From: Phyllostachys edulis
Lineage: Eukaryota > Streptophyta > Magnoliopsida > Poales > Poaceae
DNA length: 64,000 bases
Assembly (NCBI GenBank): GCA_036346405.1
Contig: CM070553.1
Location: 73,906,976 to 73,970,975 of the forward strand
Reading direction: 5' to 3'
Part shown: positions 11,600 to 23,802 of the stretch, in pieces
Numbering within the stretch: position 1 is the stretch's first letter
Layout of the letters: every line of letters starts with the position of its first letter
The notes under the pieces: model-generated
What the model was told of the DNA's origin: nothing
What the model saw: only the letters and a program-made list of their open reading frames with translations
The model's database searches: none
Translations under genes and position numbers: made by a program

Positions 11600-12984
11600 A
11601 CAACCAATCCATGCCAAGAATCACATCAAGACTCATTTGAATGGAGAAGGATAAGGTTTGCTAAGAACCCTACGCCCGATCTCGATAGGAACATCCTACA
11701 CTCAGATTCGCTCTCAACTCCGAACCAGAGAGCGAATGAGAAGCGGGACCGACAATGGAGAGAAAAGAAGCTCTCCAACAAGAGAGAAAAAATTCAGAAA
11801 CAAAGGAATGAGATGCTCTGAATCAAACAAGACGAAGAGCAGGTAAGAGTTAACGTAAAGTGTACCTAGCACGACGCCGGGTGCCTCCTGAGCCTCCTCT
11901 GCGGTGGCGTTGACGCGACCACTACCCACGCCTTGGGTAGCCGTGACGATCTTCCGTCCCGAGATGCACCACCTCTCGCCCGCGTCCTCCATTAGGACGA
12001 GGGGTTGCTCGTCTTCTTAGGGCAATTATTTGCATAATGGCCCTTCCGTTGCAAGAAAAGCATGTGACCCAAAGAACTGGGTTGGGGCCGCTCACGACTC
12101 GCAGTGCACGGATCGAGACACGGACTGCGATTTAACGAGGAACGAGGCGGGTAACCTCTGGGCGCCAAGAATGAGACTGGTACTTCGAGATCGCTCAAGC
12201 GGGACGGAAGAATCGCCTCGATGACTTATGGGCCTCCCACTTGCGCTATGAGTCCATAAGCTCTCGAGCCGCATGCTCGCCGACGATGGCCTTGTCGACT
12301 AAGGTCCGGAAATCGGAAGTCGACAATGGATAGCTTGTCCTTCATCTCCTCGCATAAGCCACGCTGAACTTGGCCTCGCTTAGCCATATCGGTGGCCACA
12401 TCCTCGAGGAGCATAACGAGCTAGATGGTTGAACTCGTAGACATACTCCATGATCGAAGCTCACGCCTTGCTTGAGCGCAAGAAACTCCCGCTTCTTGAT
12501 CTTCATCAAGCCGGCAGGATGTGAGCCCGACGGAAGGCGATCTGAAACTCCTCCCAAGAAACGGTGTGGTTCAGTGGGTCGCATGGCGAGAAAGCTCTCC
12601 CACCATGACAAAGCCGCACCTCCACGGTGGTGCGATCGAGCATCAGCGCCTTCTCGTGCTCTCGGCATCACATGCGATCGGAGCTTACGCTCCACCAGCA
12701 CGGCCAATCGTCGCAGATCCAAAGGGTCCTCGGGACGGGAAAAGGTAGGAGGTGAGTCTGAAGAAACTCGCGAGTCCTCCACGCGCCGATGGGCGTTCCT
12801 TGCCTGGATCCTCAAGCTCCGGTAAGTGCAGTGGTGTTGCGCGATGACGCCCAAGAGAACTCTCTGTCATCCATCCGCGGTTGCGCTCGATCTGAAGAAG
12901 AACCTCGGCCATGGTCGGAGGAGGAGGAAGCTCCTCGTCCGGACCAGCTGACTGGCCTTGGCCGCTACGAGTGCGTCCGGCCAT
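11600..12984 (-). pseudogene. Degenerate gag and protease of element B
   Basis: The likely gag start is the Met of MAGRTRSGQGQ (plus coordinates 12,982-12,984, minus strand); upstream codons in the same frame lie in the leader. The capsid region spans about 12,300-12,900. A CCHC-type zinc knuckle is suggested by the GHYANNCPKK stretch at about 12,010-12,060. The aspartic protease region is about 11,700-11,900, with LFVLFDSEHLIP where a DSG[AC] motif is expected, so the active site appears damaged. At least five frame changes separate these pieces. The capsid part is shared with the fragment in element A at 85-384. Confidence 0.75.
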
Positions 12985-13754
12985 CCTGTTACAAGAAATT
13001 TTGGTTAGCAACTAGACTCGAAAACAAAGCCTTTAAAAGAAGCAAAAGCGATCGACTAGGGGAATGAAATATCACCCTAAACGAAAGCCAAAGCAGCGAG
13101 TAAATCAACTTTAGAAGCTTCTAAAAGACTCTAAAAACAGCCAAGAAACACCAAAAGCAAGGCTCAACTTCTCAACTCAACTAACCCGTATTGAATGAAC
13201 GAGTAATTGATCGAGAAGATTAAAAATCAGATTGTAAGATGAGATCTAAAACTATTAGAGAGCAAGGTTAATGCAGCGAAATAAGTGTTAGATACTTAGC
13301 TAACTAGTATCACATCTTACCCTTTTATTCCCACAAGTTTTTTTTTATTTGACCTCTCATTCTCTACCCTAATTGGAACCTTTGAGCTTGCTGTCCGGAA
13401 ATTGACGCTTGCTGTCCAGATTTTGCATCCAAGCTTCCAGTCGAAATTGTCCATTCCAGAAGCTTCAAAACCTTGTAGATGGGCAGCTAACACTTCAATT
13501 TGCCAAACTCATTGATTCCCCAAAACCCCGTTAATCGATAACAACTATTTTGTAGAAGGAAGAGAGGAAAACAACTTTTAAAACTCAAATTAGAGTGAGA
13601 TGAGAAGAGAAAGCTAAGATAGATAAGGAGTAAAATCTGAGAATTTCCTTAAGCTTTCAAAACTCATTGGACACTTTGAAATTAGGTTTTCAAAATATCC
13701 TAAAGGCGACCAAGCTTGCGTTACTACGGTCAGTATAGCTCTGATACCAACTTT
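12985..13754 (-). other. 5' leader and tRNA-iMet primer-binding site of element B
   Basis: The untranslated leader lies between gag and the 5' LTR. The PBS at about 13,738-13,752 reads TTGGTATCAGAGC on the minus strand, complementary to the 3' end of plant initiator tRNA-Met, three bases inside the LTR end. The leader closely matches 385-1,150 of element A. No gene is seen here. Confidence 0.85.
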
Positions 13755-16700
13755 TGCGAGCACCCGACGTTTTTTAGGCTCATAATACTTAGTCATCCAA
13801 TTGACCCTAGTATTATCAACCAAATAAACCCGGTCTCGAGAGATGTATACTTCCCGATGCACGATACATACCTCACAACAAAAGAATGTATCAATTCCAT
13901 ACAACACATAGTACATAAGCAACAAACTAAAAGTTAATATAAATAAGGATAGGTTATTACAAAGAGGGCCCTTAGGCCAAATAACAACAGTTCTAAAGAG
14001 ACAACAATGAAGCAAAAGTGCCATAAAGATGGCTATAACACAAAGCCAATCGGTGTGCCTTAACCCTAGGCATCCGACCGACCGCCAAGCTAGTCGTCAA
14101 GAAATCGCAACACGTAAGCGCAAAAGAGAGGCTCTTGGAGCTCTCCTTCTTCCTCTGCAACAAAAGCCACAAAATTGCCACAACCACAGCAAGATGAGTA
14201 CATAAAGTACTCCGCAAGACTTACGTGTGAGATAACAGAACTATAAATAGCTACATGCAAGCTTTATTTAAGTGGATGAGGCTTTGGACTCATTTTAGCA
14301 TAAAGCAACATTTATTTGCAATAACATAATAGATTGAAGGCAATTTGGCAAAGCATTTTTAAATGTTGAAGTAACAACGAGAAATAACATAGTAACAACA
14401 ACAAGATCAACACTCGAAGTGACTAACCCAATAGTCACCACAACAATAGCATGAACTCCCGCTCATACCAACCATGTCAAGTTTTAATTAAAGGTTGTAG
14501 TCTAATTCTTACGAAATAACCAAGCGTGTCCATAACCTAGGACGAGGCTATTGAATAGTTTTATCCTGCAGGGTGTACCAATGTACCCACACGTCGCACC
14601 GCCTTTCCTTTAAGCACACTACCTTAGGTGTCAAGACGGCTAAGTCCTACGAGACATTTCCAATGGACAATGCTAATTTCGAGTCGCACAACCCACGGGA
14701 GATGGAGACATCACACAACCTACAGGAAGCTAATGCTCCCTCCCACATCACACACACATTTTATCTTTAAAACACACCAACCGAAGCGACCCCAATTAAC
14801 ACCGCCCAAAGTACTTAGTCAAGAGGGTTCCATATGCCCCTCGTGTGGTTAGCACGCAAAATTGCTTGGATCAATGGCGCAAGAATTCGGTCCTTGTTGA
14901 CTCAGGCATACCACCACATCCAAAAACCACACCATCCATCCAATATGCCCAAGTCTAAATCAATCTTTTATTTTCAGTTTTTGATTTTACAAATTAAATC
15001 AAAGCACAAGTGCTGGACATATAGGAGTAATAATCAGTTTTGAGTGATCAAGACCATCGACTAAGTCGATGATCGCCCATTTCTACCGATAACTAAGCAT
15101 GTCTAAGCAATTTAAAACGAAACTACTAAGTGATAAGAGCTCATCCAACGAGCTCAAACCACAGCAACTAACCTAGGCTCATGGTAGTAGAGGATAAACA
15201 ATTCCTACAGATTATGCAACTATAGGCTTGCTAGCGACATTTAACACAAAGTAGCATGCATACATAGAAGTAAAACGATATATTAAGCTTTAAAGTAATG
15301 GGACAATGATGGAAATGATCAAACTGCTTGCCTTGATGTTGCTGGCCAAGTGGTGGCAGAGGGTCACTCTCGGGATCGCCACAAATGTCGGCCCTAACGA
15401 AAAGCGAGAAAGAACCGATAAGAACGATTTAAACACAACAAAGACAGCACAACAAACGAATTCCAAATTCTCTGAATTTTCTACAGCAGCAAGAGGGTGA
15501 TTTTAGGAATTTTGCAACAAGAACCAATTGATTTGGATTCTCAATGCAAAAGTTATGAGCAAAACAATTCTGCTCAGCCCTAAAATACCAAACTGCACTA
15601 TTCACTAATTTAATTATGAGGCAACAATTTCTAGAACAGTAGTGAAGCTGAAATTTTTACTGTAAAACCAGCACCTCATGAGATGAATAACATCATTGAG
15701 TTCATCTCATTTGGAGCTATATTGCACTCTCTACAAATTTTCAAAAACAAGAACTTGAACAAAATTATAATGCACAAGTCCTCATTTCTACAACAACAAC
15801 ATGCTCAAAACTAATGTTCATAGTAAGACCATTAATGGAGGAAACCAGCCAAGTTGGTCTCACTCAAAAATAATCTAAAGAGCATTAGTTATGTATTTTA
15901 CAAGTTAAGCATTGATTTAAGTGTATATTTAAAGTTGGTTTTAAAATCTAAGGGCAAAGCGTGCTCGAGCTGAACTCAACTTACAATCATTTTTGGATTA
16001 AAGTCAAGTTCAAGTCGAGCTAACACAATTTGAATGACCTCAGTTGGATTTGAAACGACAAAGATATGAGATTCTAAAGTTTATACCTTATTTGGTTTAT
16101 AATTAAGAGTTCACTAGAATTTCTAAAAATCACAAAGGCATGGGAGGACGTGAGCCACAGATCATAGATCTAACGGCTCGAGACCTCCCAGAGGTAACGC
16201 ACACACGCGCCATGAGGTCCAGAGGTCTGGACCTCCTAGCAACGCACATGCGCGAGGTGAGGGAGGTCGTGGCCGTAGATGGAGAATCCAACGGACCACA
16301 ACGATGAGGGAGGTCCGAGACCCGAGATCTAAAGGGGAGGTCCTCAAGCGGTGAGATCTTCAAAGGAAGATCTAAACTATCAAGATCTCCCCAAGGAAGA
16401 TCTACATCGTCAAGACCTCACGGGGAGGTCTGGACGGTCCAGATGTTCCAAGGAGGTCCTCGATGGTTCAGATCGTCCGAGGAGGACCTTGACGGTCAAG
16501 ATCTACCCGGGAGGTCATGAGCTACCGAGATAACCTAGGGAGGTCCTAACGCCACAGATCTCCAAGGAGGTCAGACGGCCACGATCGCGCAAGGGAGGTC
16601 TTGGGCGCCCAGATCTCCTCGGAGGAGGTCATGGGCGCCCCGAGCTCACGACCACGCGCTCGGACATGGAATAAATGCGGGACAACGAGGAGGTCAGCGG

Positions 16701-19236
16701 GAGGCCTTAATTGCGCACAATAAATGGCGAATTTAAGGACCTCACGACACATCCAATGATTGCGAGATTGAGCATTTGATGACCGCATTAAACACGGCGA
16801 ATCCTCGTCCTAAGAACGACAACGGTGCTCCGTGTCCGAGCAAAGACCCGAGCTCAAGGATTTGGTTCTCGCCGGCGATGTAGACCTCATGGCGACATCA
16901 ATGGTACCGCGGTCCGCAATAACCGCGGCGCACTCTAGCGGACCTCCTCTCTCAACGGCGACGGCCTTGAGCGCCGTGGCGAGTGAGAGGGCAAAATGAA
17001 GGCCAAGACGCCAAAACCGAAAACGCAAAAAGGAAGCTCAGCGCGACATTCAGCGTGCGCCCAAATATAACCTCCGCAACATGCATACATGCGGTGCAGC
17101 AGACTAAGGGACTAACAGGAGGTACAGGAGGTCCTAAGGTCTTTGGGGAAGTGGAGGAAGGTGAAGACCGAGTTGAGGAAGATGAGGTTGCTCCACGACT
17201 CTGCTCAGCTCCAAGATCCCTTTGTCCACCTCTGTAAATGCCCAAACCAAAACAAGTTAGGTCTTGGTCCCAAAGGGAAGGCACAAATGGAAGCAAGGAG
17301 AGGAGAAGAAATCTCCAATGACCCTTGCCCACCGAGGGGCTTCAAGCTCAAAGAATGGCGCCAAGGAAGCTTTGGTGGTTTGGAGCTCACAACACTAGGG
17401 TGTAAGCCAAGGAACGATGGTGTGCAAAGGAAGCCAGCAGCCGCAGTGGGGAGGCTTTATACTGGGGCACAGAGGTCATGGACCATTGGCTAAGCTCATG
17501 GTGAGCTTGGCCCATGGCACGGTCTAGGGCATTGGACAAGATGTAAAGTTGACACGATGGCGGTCTGTCTTGACGAGAGAGCGGAAGGTCGACTCGCATT
17601 TAATCTTGGTCGACAAAGAGTTGTTATAAGTACACAGTGGACAGGCTGGGCATTAACTCCATTGCTTAGAAACACGCATGCGTGACCAAAGGAAGGAGAA
17701 GAACAGGGGAGGTCATTTTGACCATTGGATAAGCCCACGAGGAGGTCCTGGCCCTCCGATGTGGTTTTTGAACCGTTACGCCTAAATGGTCGGGAGGAGG
17801 TCCCACCACACGATCAAGGATGGGAGGTCGTGGCCCTCCGATTTCCTTAATGTGTAAGCGTGGGGAAATAGGACGGGGAGGTCCAAAGCGTTGGATCTCC
17901 ATCCAACAGTCTTGGACCTCTGTGAGGTCTTAACTGCACTTGAACATAAGACATGAGGGGAGGTCATGGCCTTTGGATTAAAATTCAAGGGCACACAACC
18001 AAAGGGAGGTCTCGAGGCTTTGCGTGAAGTGCGAGGAGGTCAAGACCTTTGGATTTTGATCCAACGGTGGTGATCAAAACAGGGAGGTCTGAGCCTCGCA
18101 CGTGGCGCAAAGGAGGTCTTGAGCTTGCACAACACACAGGAGATCATGGCCTTTGGATTTAGATCTAAGGGCAACGACCTCACGTCTTGTGAGGAGATCT
18201 CGATGCGCATGAGACCAGGAGGAGGTCGTGGCCAGTGGATTTTAATCAACGGTGCACAACACGAGATAGGGAGGTCTTGTCTTATTTGGATATTTTGAGG
18301 GGGGTGTGGGTGTTGGATCTCGATCCAATGGCTACGACCTCGATGAGTGCAAAGGAGGTCGATAGTTAGCTTAAGAGGAGGAGGTCGCGACCATGGATTT
18401 TTGATCCAATGGTCGTGACCTCATGTAGGTGGGAAGTTTGCTTAGCTTAACGGTGAGGGGAGGTCGAGGCGGTTGGATGTAAATCCAAGGGCTATGACCT
18501 AGACAAGGTGATAGATATCGAAGGAGGTCTTTGCGGTTTAACACACGGGGAGGTCATGACCGTGGATCTTTGATCCAACGGTTATGACCTCAGTGAAATG
18601 AGGAGGTCTTTGCGGTGTTGATCGCGGAGGAGGTCGTGGCGGTTGGATGTAAATCCAACAGCTGCGACTGCTCAAATGGAGAAAGAGGTCTCATTGGGTG
18701 CAGAACACGGTTGGGCGGACCGGCTTTGCCAAGTTGCTAGCCCAAGGAACAGTGTAGGCTTTTAAATTTAGTTTTTAACAATTTGAAACTTAGCGTAATT
18801 ATTTGAGATAGCAATTGAACTCCAAATTTGATGAAATTTTAACTGGAGCTTGCTGACAATGAGATTAACCTTGCATAAAATTTCCAGAGGTTATTATGCA
18901 ATGCATTTTTCTCAGGAAATTCGTTAAGGTTGTTTAAAGGATTGTTTTACCTCCAAAATTTATCAAACTAGTTTTACAACTTGTGATATTTTTCAGAGGG
19001 TCCCACATCAGTTTTGGGACCAAGGAAAATATATTCCAAAGGTTTGGCACAAGATTTAGACAACTGGAAAATGAGTTTGACTTTTGGTCAACAAGAGCTT
19101 TGTGTTTTTGGATTACACGACTCTTGGACAAGAATTACATAAGAGATTAGGGGTTTTCAAGATGTGAGAAAAAGTTTTAATTTCTACACATATAATTATA
19201 CTTGAATAACCCTAATTATACATTTGGGATGTTACA
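13755..19236 (-). repeat. 5' LTR of element B (about 5.5 kb)
   Basis: The LTR runs from TGTAACATCCC on the minus strand (plus 19,236) to a terminal CA next to the PBS (plus TG at 13,755). This is the only complete, uninterrupted copy of the LTR in the window. About 13,755-16,130 is moderately AT-rich and includes the conserved block around 13,780-13,990 shared with 1,180-1,390 and 59,590-59,800. About 16,140-18,690 is the palindromic GGAGGTC array, and 18,700-19,236 is AT-rich U3 start. The length is unusually large for a plant LTR. Confidence 0.88.
16140..18690. repeat. GGAGGTC palindromic array in LTR B
   Basis: Same array as in LTR A. A clear inverted unit is at about 18,380-18,423, with GAGGTCGCGACCATGGAT facing ATCCAATGGTCGTGACCTC around TTTTTG. 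Unit spacing is irregular (roughly 30-70 bases). Copies differ from those in LTR A and in 6,378-8,540 by many short indels. Confidence 0.8.
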
Positions 19237-21197
19237 TTCATCTCATGAGGTGCTTGATTTACCATAAAAATCCCAGGTGCAACACCTCTTTGGAAAATTG
19301 TGCTAGGGAATTTAATTCGTATGAACAAGAAACGATTTGAATTACCCAAAGAATTTGCAGTTGAAAGCAGATTTGTTTTGGCCATAACTTTTGCATTGAG
19401 AATCCAAATCAATTGGTTATTGTTGATAGATTCCTTAAAAATTATGCTCTTGCTGCTGTAAAAATTTCATAGCATTTGGAGAAAGTTTGCTGTTGAGTCC
19501 TTTCAGTTTTCGTCGTTCTTATCGGTTCTTTTTCTCTTTTCGTTAGGTGCCGACGAGTGCGTTGATCCCGTGAGTGACCCTTTGCAGCATAGTGAACAGC
19601 TCCATCATGGCAAGCAGTTTGATCATGTTTAATCCCATTACTTTCAAAGTCTAATACTTTGTTTAACTTGTATGTATGCATGCTCTATTTTGTTGTTAAA
19701 TGATTATCATTTAGTTGATCCTATAGATGCATACTCTGTAGGTAAATGTTCATTCTCTACTACTAAGCCTAGGAATATCTTGCTGTGATGTAGAGCTCAT
19801 TGGATGAGCTCTTATCGCTTAGTAGATCACGTGTTGGTATTGCTTAGAAATGCTTAGATTACGGTAGAATTGGGCGGTCATCGACTTAGTCGATGATCTT
19901 GATCATACAAATCTAATTATTATTCCATTATGTTTGGCACTTGTGCTTTGTTAATTTGTAAAGTCAAACAAAACTGAAAATGAAAACTATTTGACTTGGG
20001 CACAATGGATGTTGGTGTGATCTCATGGTGTGTGGAATGGTGCCTAAGTCCCCAAGGACCGAATTACTTGCGCCATTGATCCAAGCAATTTTGCGTGCTA
20101 ACCACACGAGGGGGATATGGGACCTCTCTTGGCTAAGTACTTTGAGGGGTGTTAATTATGAGTCGATGGTGGTTAAAATGTTTTTATAGGGATTGGGAGC
20201 ACCCGCAGTTGCTTAGGCTGGGCCGGTATATCCTACCCTTTGGGTTGTTGCGGCTCTTAATTAGCATCATCCATTGGAAATGTCTCTAGGACTTAGCCGT
20301 GCCGGCATACCAAAGGAAGTGTGCTTAATCATGTGGCGAAAAGGCGGTCTAGCATGTGGGTACATTGGTACACCCCTGCAGGGTTAAATCTATTCAAATA
20401 GCCTCGTCCTAGGTTATGGACACGCTTGGTTATTTCCCGCAAGAATTAGACTACAACCTTTAATTAAAACTTGACATGGGTGGTATGAATGGGTAATTCA
20501 TGCTATTGTTGTGGTGACTATTGGGTTAGTCACTTCCAAGATTGTTGTTGTCATCTACCTATTGTTATTATGCCGTTGTCTCGCTGTTACTTACAAATTA
20601 AAAATGAATTGCAAAAACTGCTTTGAATCTATTTAATTATTGCAAATGAAAACTTGCTTTATGCTGAAAACAACCTACAACCTCCACTTAAAGAAGCTTG
20701 CGTGTAGCATATGTATAGGTCTCACATTACTCACACGTCGGTCTTATGAGTACATTTTGTACTCATTTGCTTTGCTTAATAAATTTGTTGCAGAGGAGGT
20801 GGAGCCCCCAAGGGCCCCACTTTTGTGAGATGTGCTGTGGATGGGACGACTAGCTTGGCGGCCCGGTCGGTTGCCTTGTGGGCTTTAGGCAAACCGTATG
20901 GCTTTTGTTTATCGCCATCTTATGGCTTTTGCTTCCGCTGTTATTTATTTTCCTTAGTTGTTATTTGGCCGGTCGGCCCCTTTTGTAATAACTCTATATT
21001 ATGTATGTCTTTTGTTTAATCTAATTCGTGCTTTGGTTCTATGTCTTGTATGAGATTGATGCATAATTTTGTAAAGGGGTGTGTATACTGTATTTCTGGG
21101 AAGTATACATATCTCGAAGACACGGGTTATTTTGTTTGTGATGCTAGGGTCAATGGATGACTAAGCATTACAAGCCAAATAAGCCGGGGTCCTCACA
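19237..21197 (+). repeat. Ty3 LTR remnant X (opposite orientation, older)
   Basis: This is the reverse complement of the 3' 2 kb of the same LTR family. For example, the CATCTCATGAGGTGC block at about 19,239 corresponds to 15,672-15,690 inverted, and the end GGGGTCCTCACA (21,186-21,197) corresponds to the TGTGAGACCCC start at 59,564. It is far more diverged from A, B and C than they are from each other, so it is probably older or a different subfamily. Its left side is cut by element B. Its right end abuts SIRE-like pol sequence, showing that it inserted there. The missing U3 part and internal region of X lie to the left, outside the window. Confidence 0.8.
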
Positions 21198-22500
21198 CGG
21201 ATCATGATACCTGGAGCGAGTGACTCGCTCACGAAGATTATCAATCATCTGATCCGGTGGGTGTTGCTTCTGAATGTGTAGTGGAGCATTTGGAGGAGAC
21301 AGCATCTCCTCAACCTCCGCAGGTACTACTGATGATGAAGATGCAGCATGAGCCTCAATTGGAGGTGAAGCAGTCGTGGCAGATTCTGGAGCTTGGATAG
21401 GAACATCAGCAGCAGGTGAAGGAGCAATATCGAAATCATCCTCATCTTTTTCAACAAAAATGCTCTCTGTCACCTGTATGTCACCTGAAACATCGGATCT
21501 AGCTCCAGAGCTAGTCTCATCAAAAGTCACATTGCATGTCTCCTGGACAATGTTAGTTTCAACATTAAAGACCCGAAAACCCCTTGAATGAGTAGGATAA
21601 CCCAGAAATAAACCATCACAAGTCCTTGATTCAAATTTATCTAGGTTCTCTGTCTTGAGAATAAAACACTTTGATCCAAAAACTCGAAAGTCAGAGACAG
21701 AGAGTTTTCTACCAAATCGAAGCTCATAAGAAGTCTTGCCCAAAGATGGTCTCAAGAAGACACGGTTTGAAATATGGCAAGTCAGAGCAATAGCTTCGCC
21801 CAAAACCTCCTCTGTGCTATATTCATCTAGCATCGCCCTAGCCATCTCGACTAAGGTTCTGCTTCTTCCTTTCCACAACACCATTTTGTTGAGGGACGTG
21901 TGGAGAAGAGAAGCGATACTCAATGCCACGCCAAAGACAAAAGAGGCAAAAGAAACATTCTTGAACTCCGTGCCATTGTCACTACAGATCGCTCTCAAGG
22001 CACCAGGAAGTTCAAAAGCCAAACGAAGAACAAGATCATGATAATGATCAAAAGCCTCATTCTTCGAAGCAAGAAAGAACACTCAAGAGTATCTCAAAAA
22101 ATCATCGATTATGACAAGAATGTACCATTTGCCACCGACTGACCGAACCCTAGCAGGACCAACAGTATCCATGTGAAGCAACTATCCCGGTCCGTCAGTC
22201 ATGACCATAGTCAATGAAGGGTGTGAGGCGGCAACTTGCTTGCCATGCCTACATGGCGCACATACAGCATCCTTGACGGCTTTAAGTTTAGGCAAACCCC
22301 TCATAAGATCAAGGCCGCTAACTCGCGTCAGATGATCAAAACCAATGTGCCCCAAACGTCGGTGCCAAAGCCAGATATCAGAAGAAGATGCAATTAAACA
22401 TTTGAGAGATCCAACAAGAGATTCAGAAAAATCAGCTCCAAAGATTCTACCAACTCTAGAAATCCCAAAAACAAGCTCACCAGCAGAATCAAGCACACGA
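21198..22500 (-). pseudogene. GAG-pre-integrase and integrase region of the SIRE-like element
   Basis: The GAG-pre-integrase block (22,182-22,496) has LWHRRLGHIGFDHL and CAPCRHGKQ, the HHCC zinc-binding motif. The integrase core has CSDNGTEFKN (about 21,960), a DNG catalytic block, and AIALTCHISNRV further on. The C-terminal block VFGSKCFILKTENLDKFESR is at about 21,650. The frame is open for about 300 residues (21,168-22,082) but changes between 22,080 and 22,182. The last 8 codons of that open frame are LTR X sequence, giving an artificial C-terminus. It ends before reverse transcriptase. Confidence 0.82.
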
Positions 22501-22544
22501 CAGGCATTTTTCTTAAAACGAGTTTCGTAGCCATCATCAAGAAG

Positions 22545-22823
22545 CTACGAAACAGAAAGCAAGTTGTACCTTATCTTGTCCACAAGGGCGCCGTCCTTCA
22601 AGATGAATCTGTCATTCACCTTGATTGATCTCATTCTTTCAATTCGCCCTTGTGTATCATCTCCAAAGGTGATGAAGTCATCACTCGTCGACCGCGTGAA
22701 GGAAGTGAACCATCTCGAGTCTCCGGTCATGTGGTGTGAACAGCCGGAGTCAACGAGCCACGTGTTCTTCCTCCTTCCGCGGCGATCCTGAAAATCAAGG
22801 CACAAAGGAACGATGTGTCTCAA
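22545..22823 (-). pseudogene. Aspartic protease segment of the SIRE-like element
   Basis: The motif WLVDSGCSHHMTGD (about 22,740-22,780, minus) is the copia protease active site, with the catalytic Asp in DSGCS. FGDDTQGRI and YNLLSVS follow in the expected order. The segment lies between gag (right) and GAG-pre-integrase (left), the copia gene order. Confidence 0.82.
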
Positions 22824-23250
22824 TACTGGGGTTAGTTAAAAGCGACTTGGGAACCCAGTACTGAGACACACGTCTGCGAGTAGTATGCAAAGCAGAAGTG
22901 CTATCCTTGATTTTTATTAGGAATTCTATTATGAGCAATGGTTACTCTAACATGGGAAGCATCCTGTCTAGGAACATGATGAGCATGTGAAACAAATCCT
23001 AGTCTAGGTTTCTTATTTTCTAAGTGACCATGTCTCATAAAAGCTTTAGGTTGATGAGATGAAATTCTAGCAACATTTCTCCTAGCATTTTTCAACCTAC
23101 GCCAACAAAACTCAACCAAATGTCTACTCTTCTTGCAATAGGTGCAATGGTATTTGGTACCACTGGGAGAAGCACCTTTTGACTCAAAAGAAGGTTGAAC
23201 AAACCCGCAGATTTAAAAGCAGTTTTTTGCGGGTTGGGTTTTGAATTCAA

Positions 23251-23797
23251 CTAAGCCATTTTCCAAGACACGAATGACATTAGGCTTGGATTTGTCTCAA
23301 GCGAGTTGTATCCTAAACCTTGCTTCTTATAAGAAGTTTTAGACGTGTCCAGAATCATGTTTAACTGTTTCTTACCTTTAGAAAAATTTTCTAGTATGTC
23401 CTTAAGGTAAGCATTTTCTTTTCCAAAGTTAACACATGATTCACAAGTCTTGGCCTTAATGACTCTAGCATGTTTCTCCTTAAGATGAGCAACTTTAAGC
23501 TTATAGGCTGCACATGAGGCACAAGGTGTAGACTCAATTGTGTCCTTAAGCTTGGCATATTTAGCTCTATCATCTTCTAAAATGTCCTTAACTTCATGTT
23601 CATGTTCTATGCAGAAAGAGCAAAAGCTAGATTTAACATTACCAGAAGCAACCAACTTGCTAGACTCTAAGTATTTTTCACAAGGAGCAGATTTGACATC
23701 AATTAGCCCAGTCCTAGCATTTTCAAGTTGGTGCAAAGCAATATCATGAGCAGATTGCAATTTGGACAGTTCAGAATGTAAAGCATGGCAGGATGAG
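23251..23797 (-). pseudogene. gag coiled-coil/Cys-rich segment of the SIRE-like element (left part)
   Basis: An open frame of about 169 codons is rich in Lys, Glu and Leu with repeated Cys pairs (CSFC, CASC, CESC), typical of the coiled-coil extension in SIRE-type gag. The reading frame is interrupted on its right by the solo LTR at 23,803 and continues beyond it from 25,404. From 22,830 to 23,250 are further degenerate gag codons, including a broken zinc-knuckle region at about 23,100-23,160. Confidence 0.7.
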
Positions 23798-23802
23798 CAT
23801 TC

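Larger units (their letters stand above)
6378..19236 (-). mobile_element. Ty3/gypsy chromovirus element B (Tekay/Del-like), nearly complete
   Basis: The element runs right to left. The 5' LTR is 13,755-19,236, the PBS about 13,738-13,752, gag to integrase about 12,984-9,117, the polypurine tract about 9,079-9,090, and a truncated 3' LTR 6,378-9,074. The rest of the 3' LTR is presumably beyond element A, off the left edge. Domain order gag-PR-RT-RNaseH-IN-chromodomain and the tRNA-iMet PBS identify a chromovirus. The internal region (about 4.7 kb) is shorter than one LTR (about 5.5 kb). The coding part is heavily frameshifted and lacks most of the integrase catalytic core, so it is not autonomous. 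The right flank reads TTCAT (19,237-19,241), a candidate target-site copy. Confidence 0.85.

Noticed and set aside
21168..21197. Natural C-terminus of the 304-codon integrase frame
   Set aside because: The last codons are LTR X sequence after the insertion point, so the apparent terminus is artificial.
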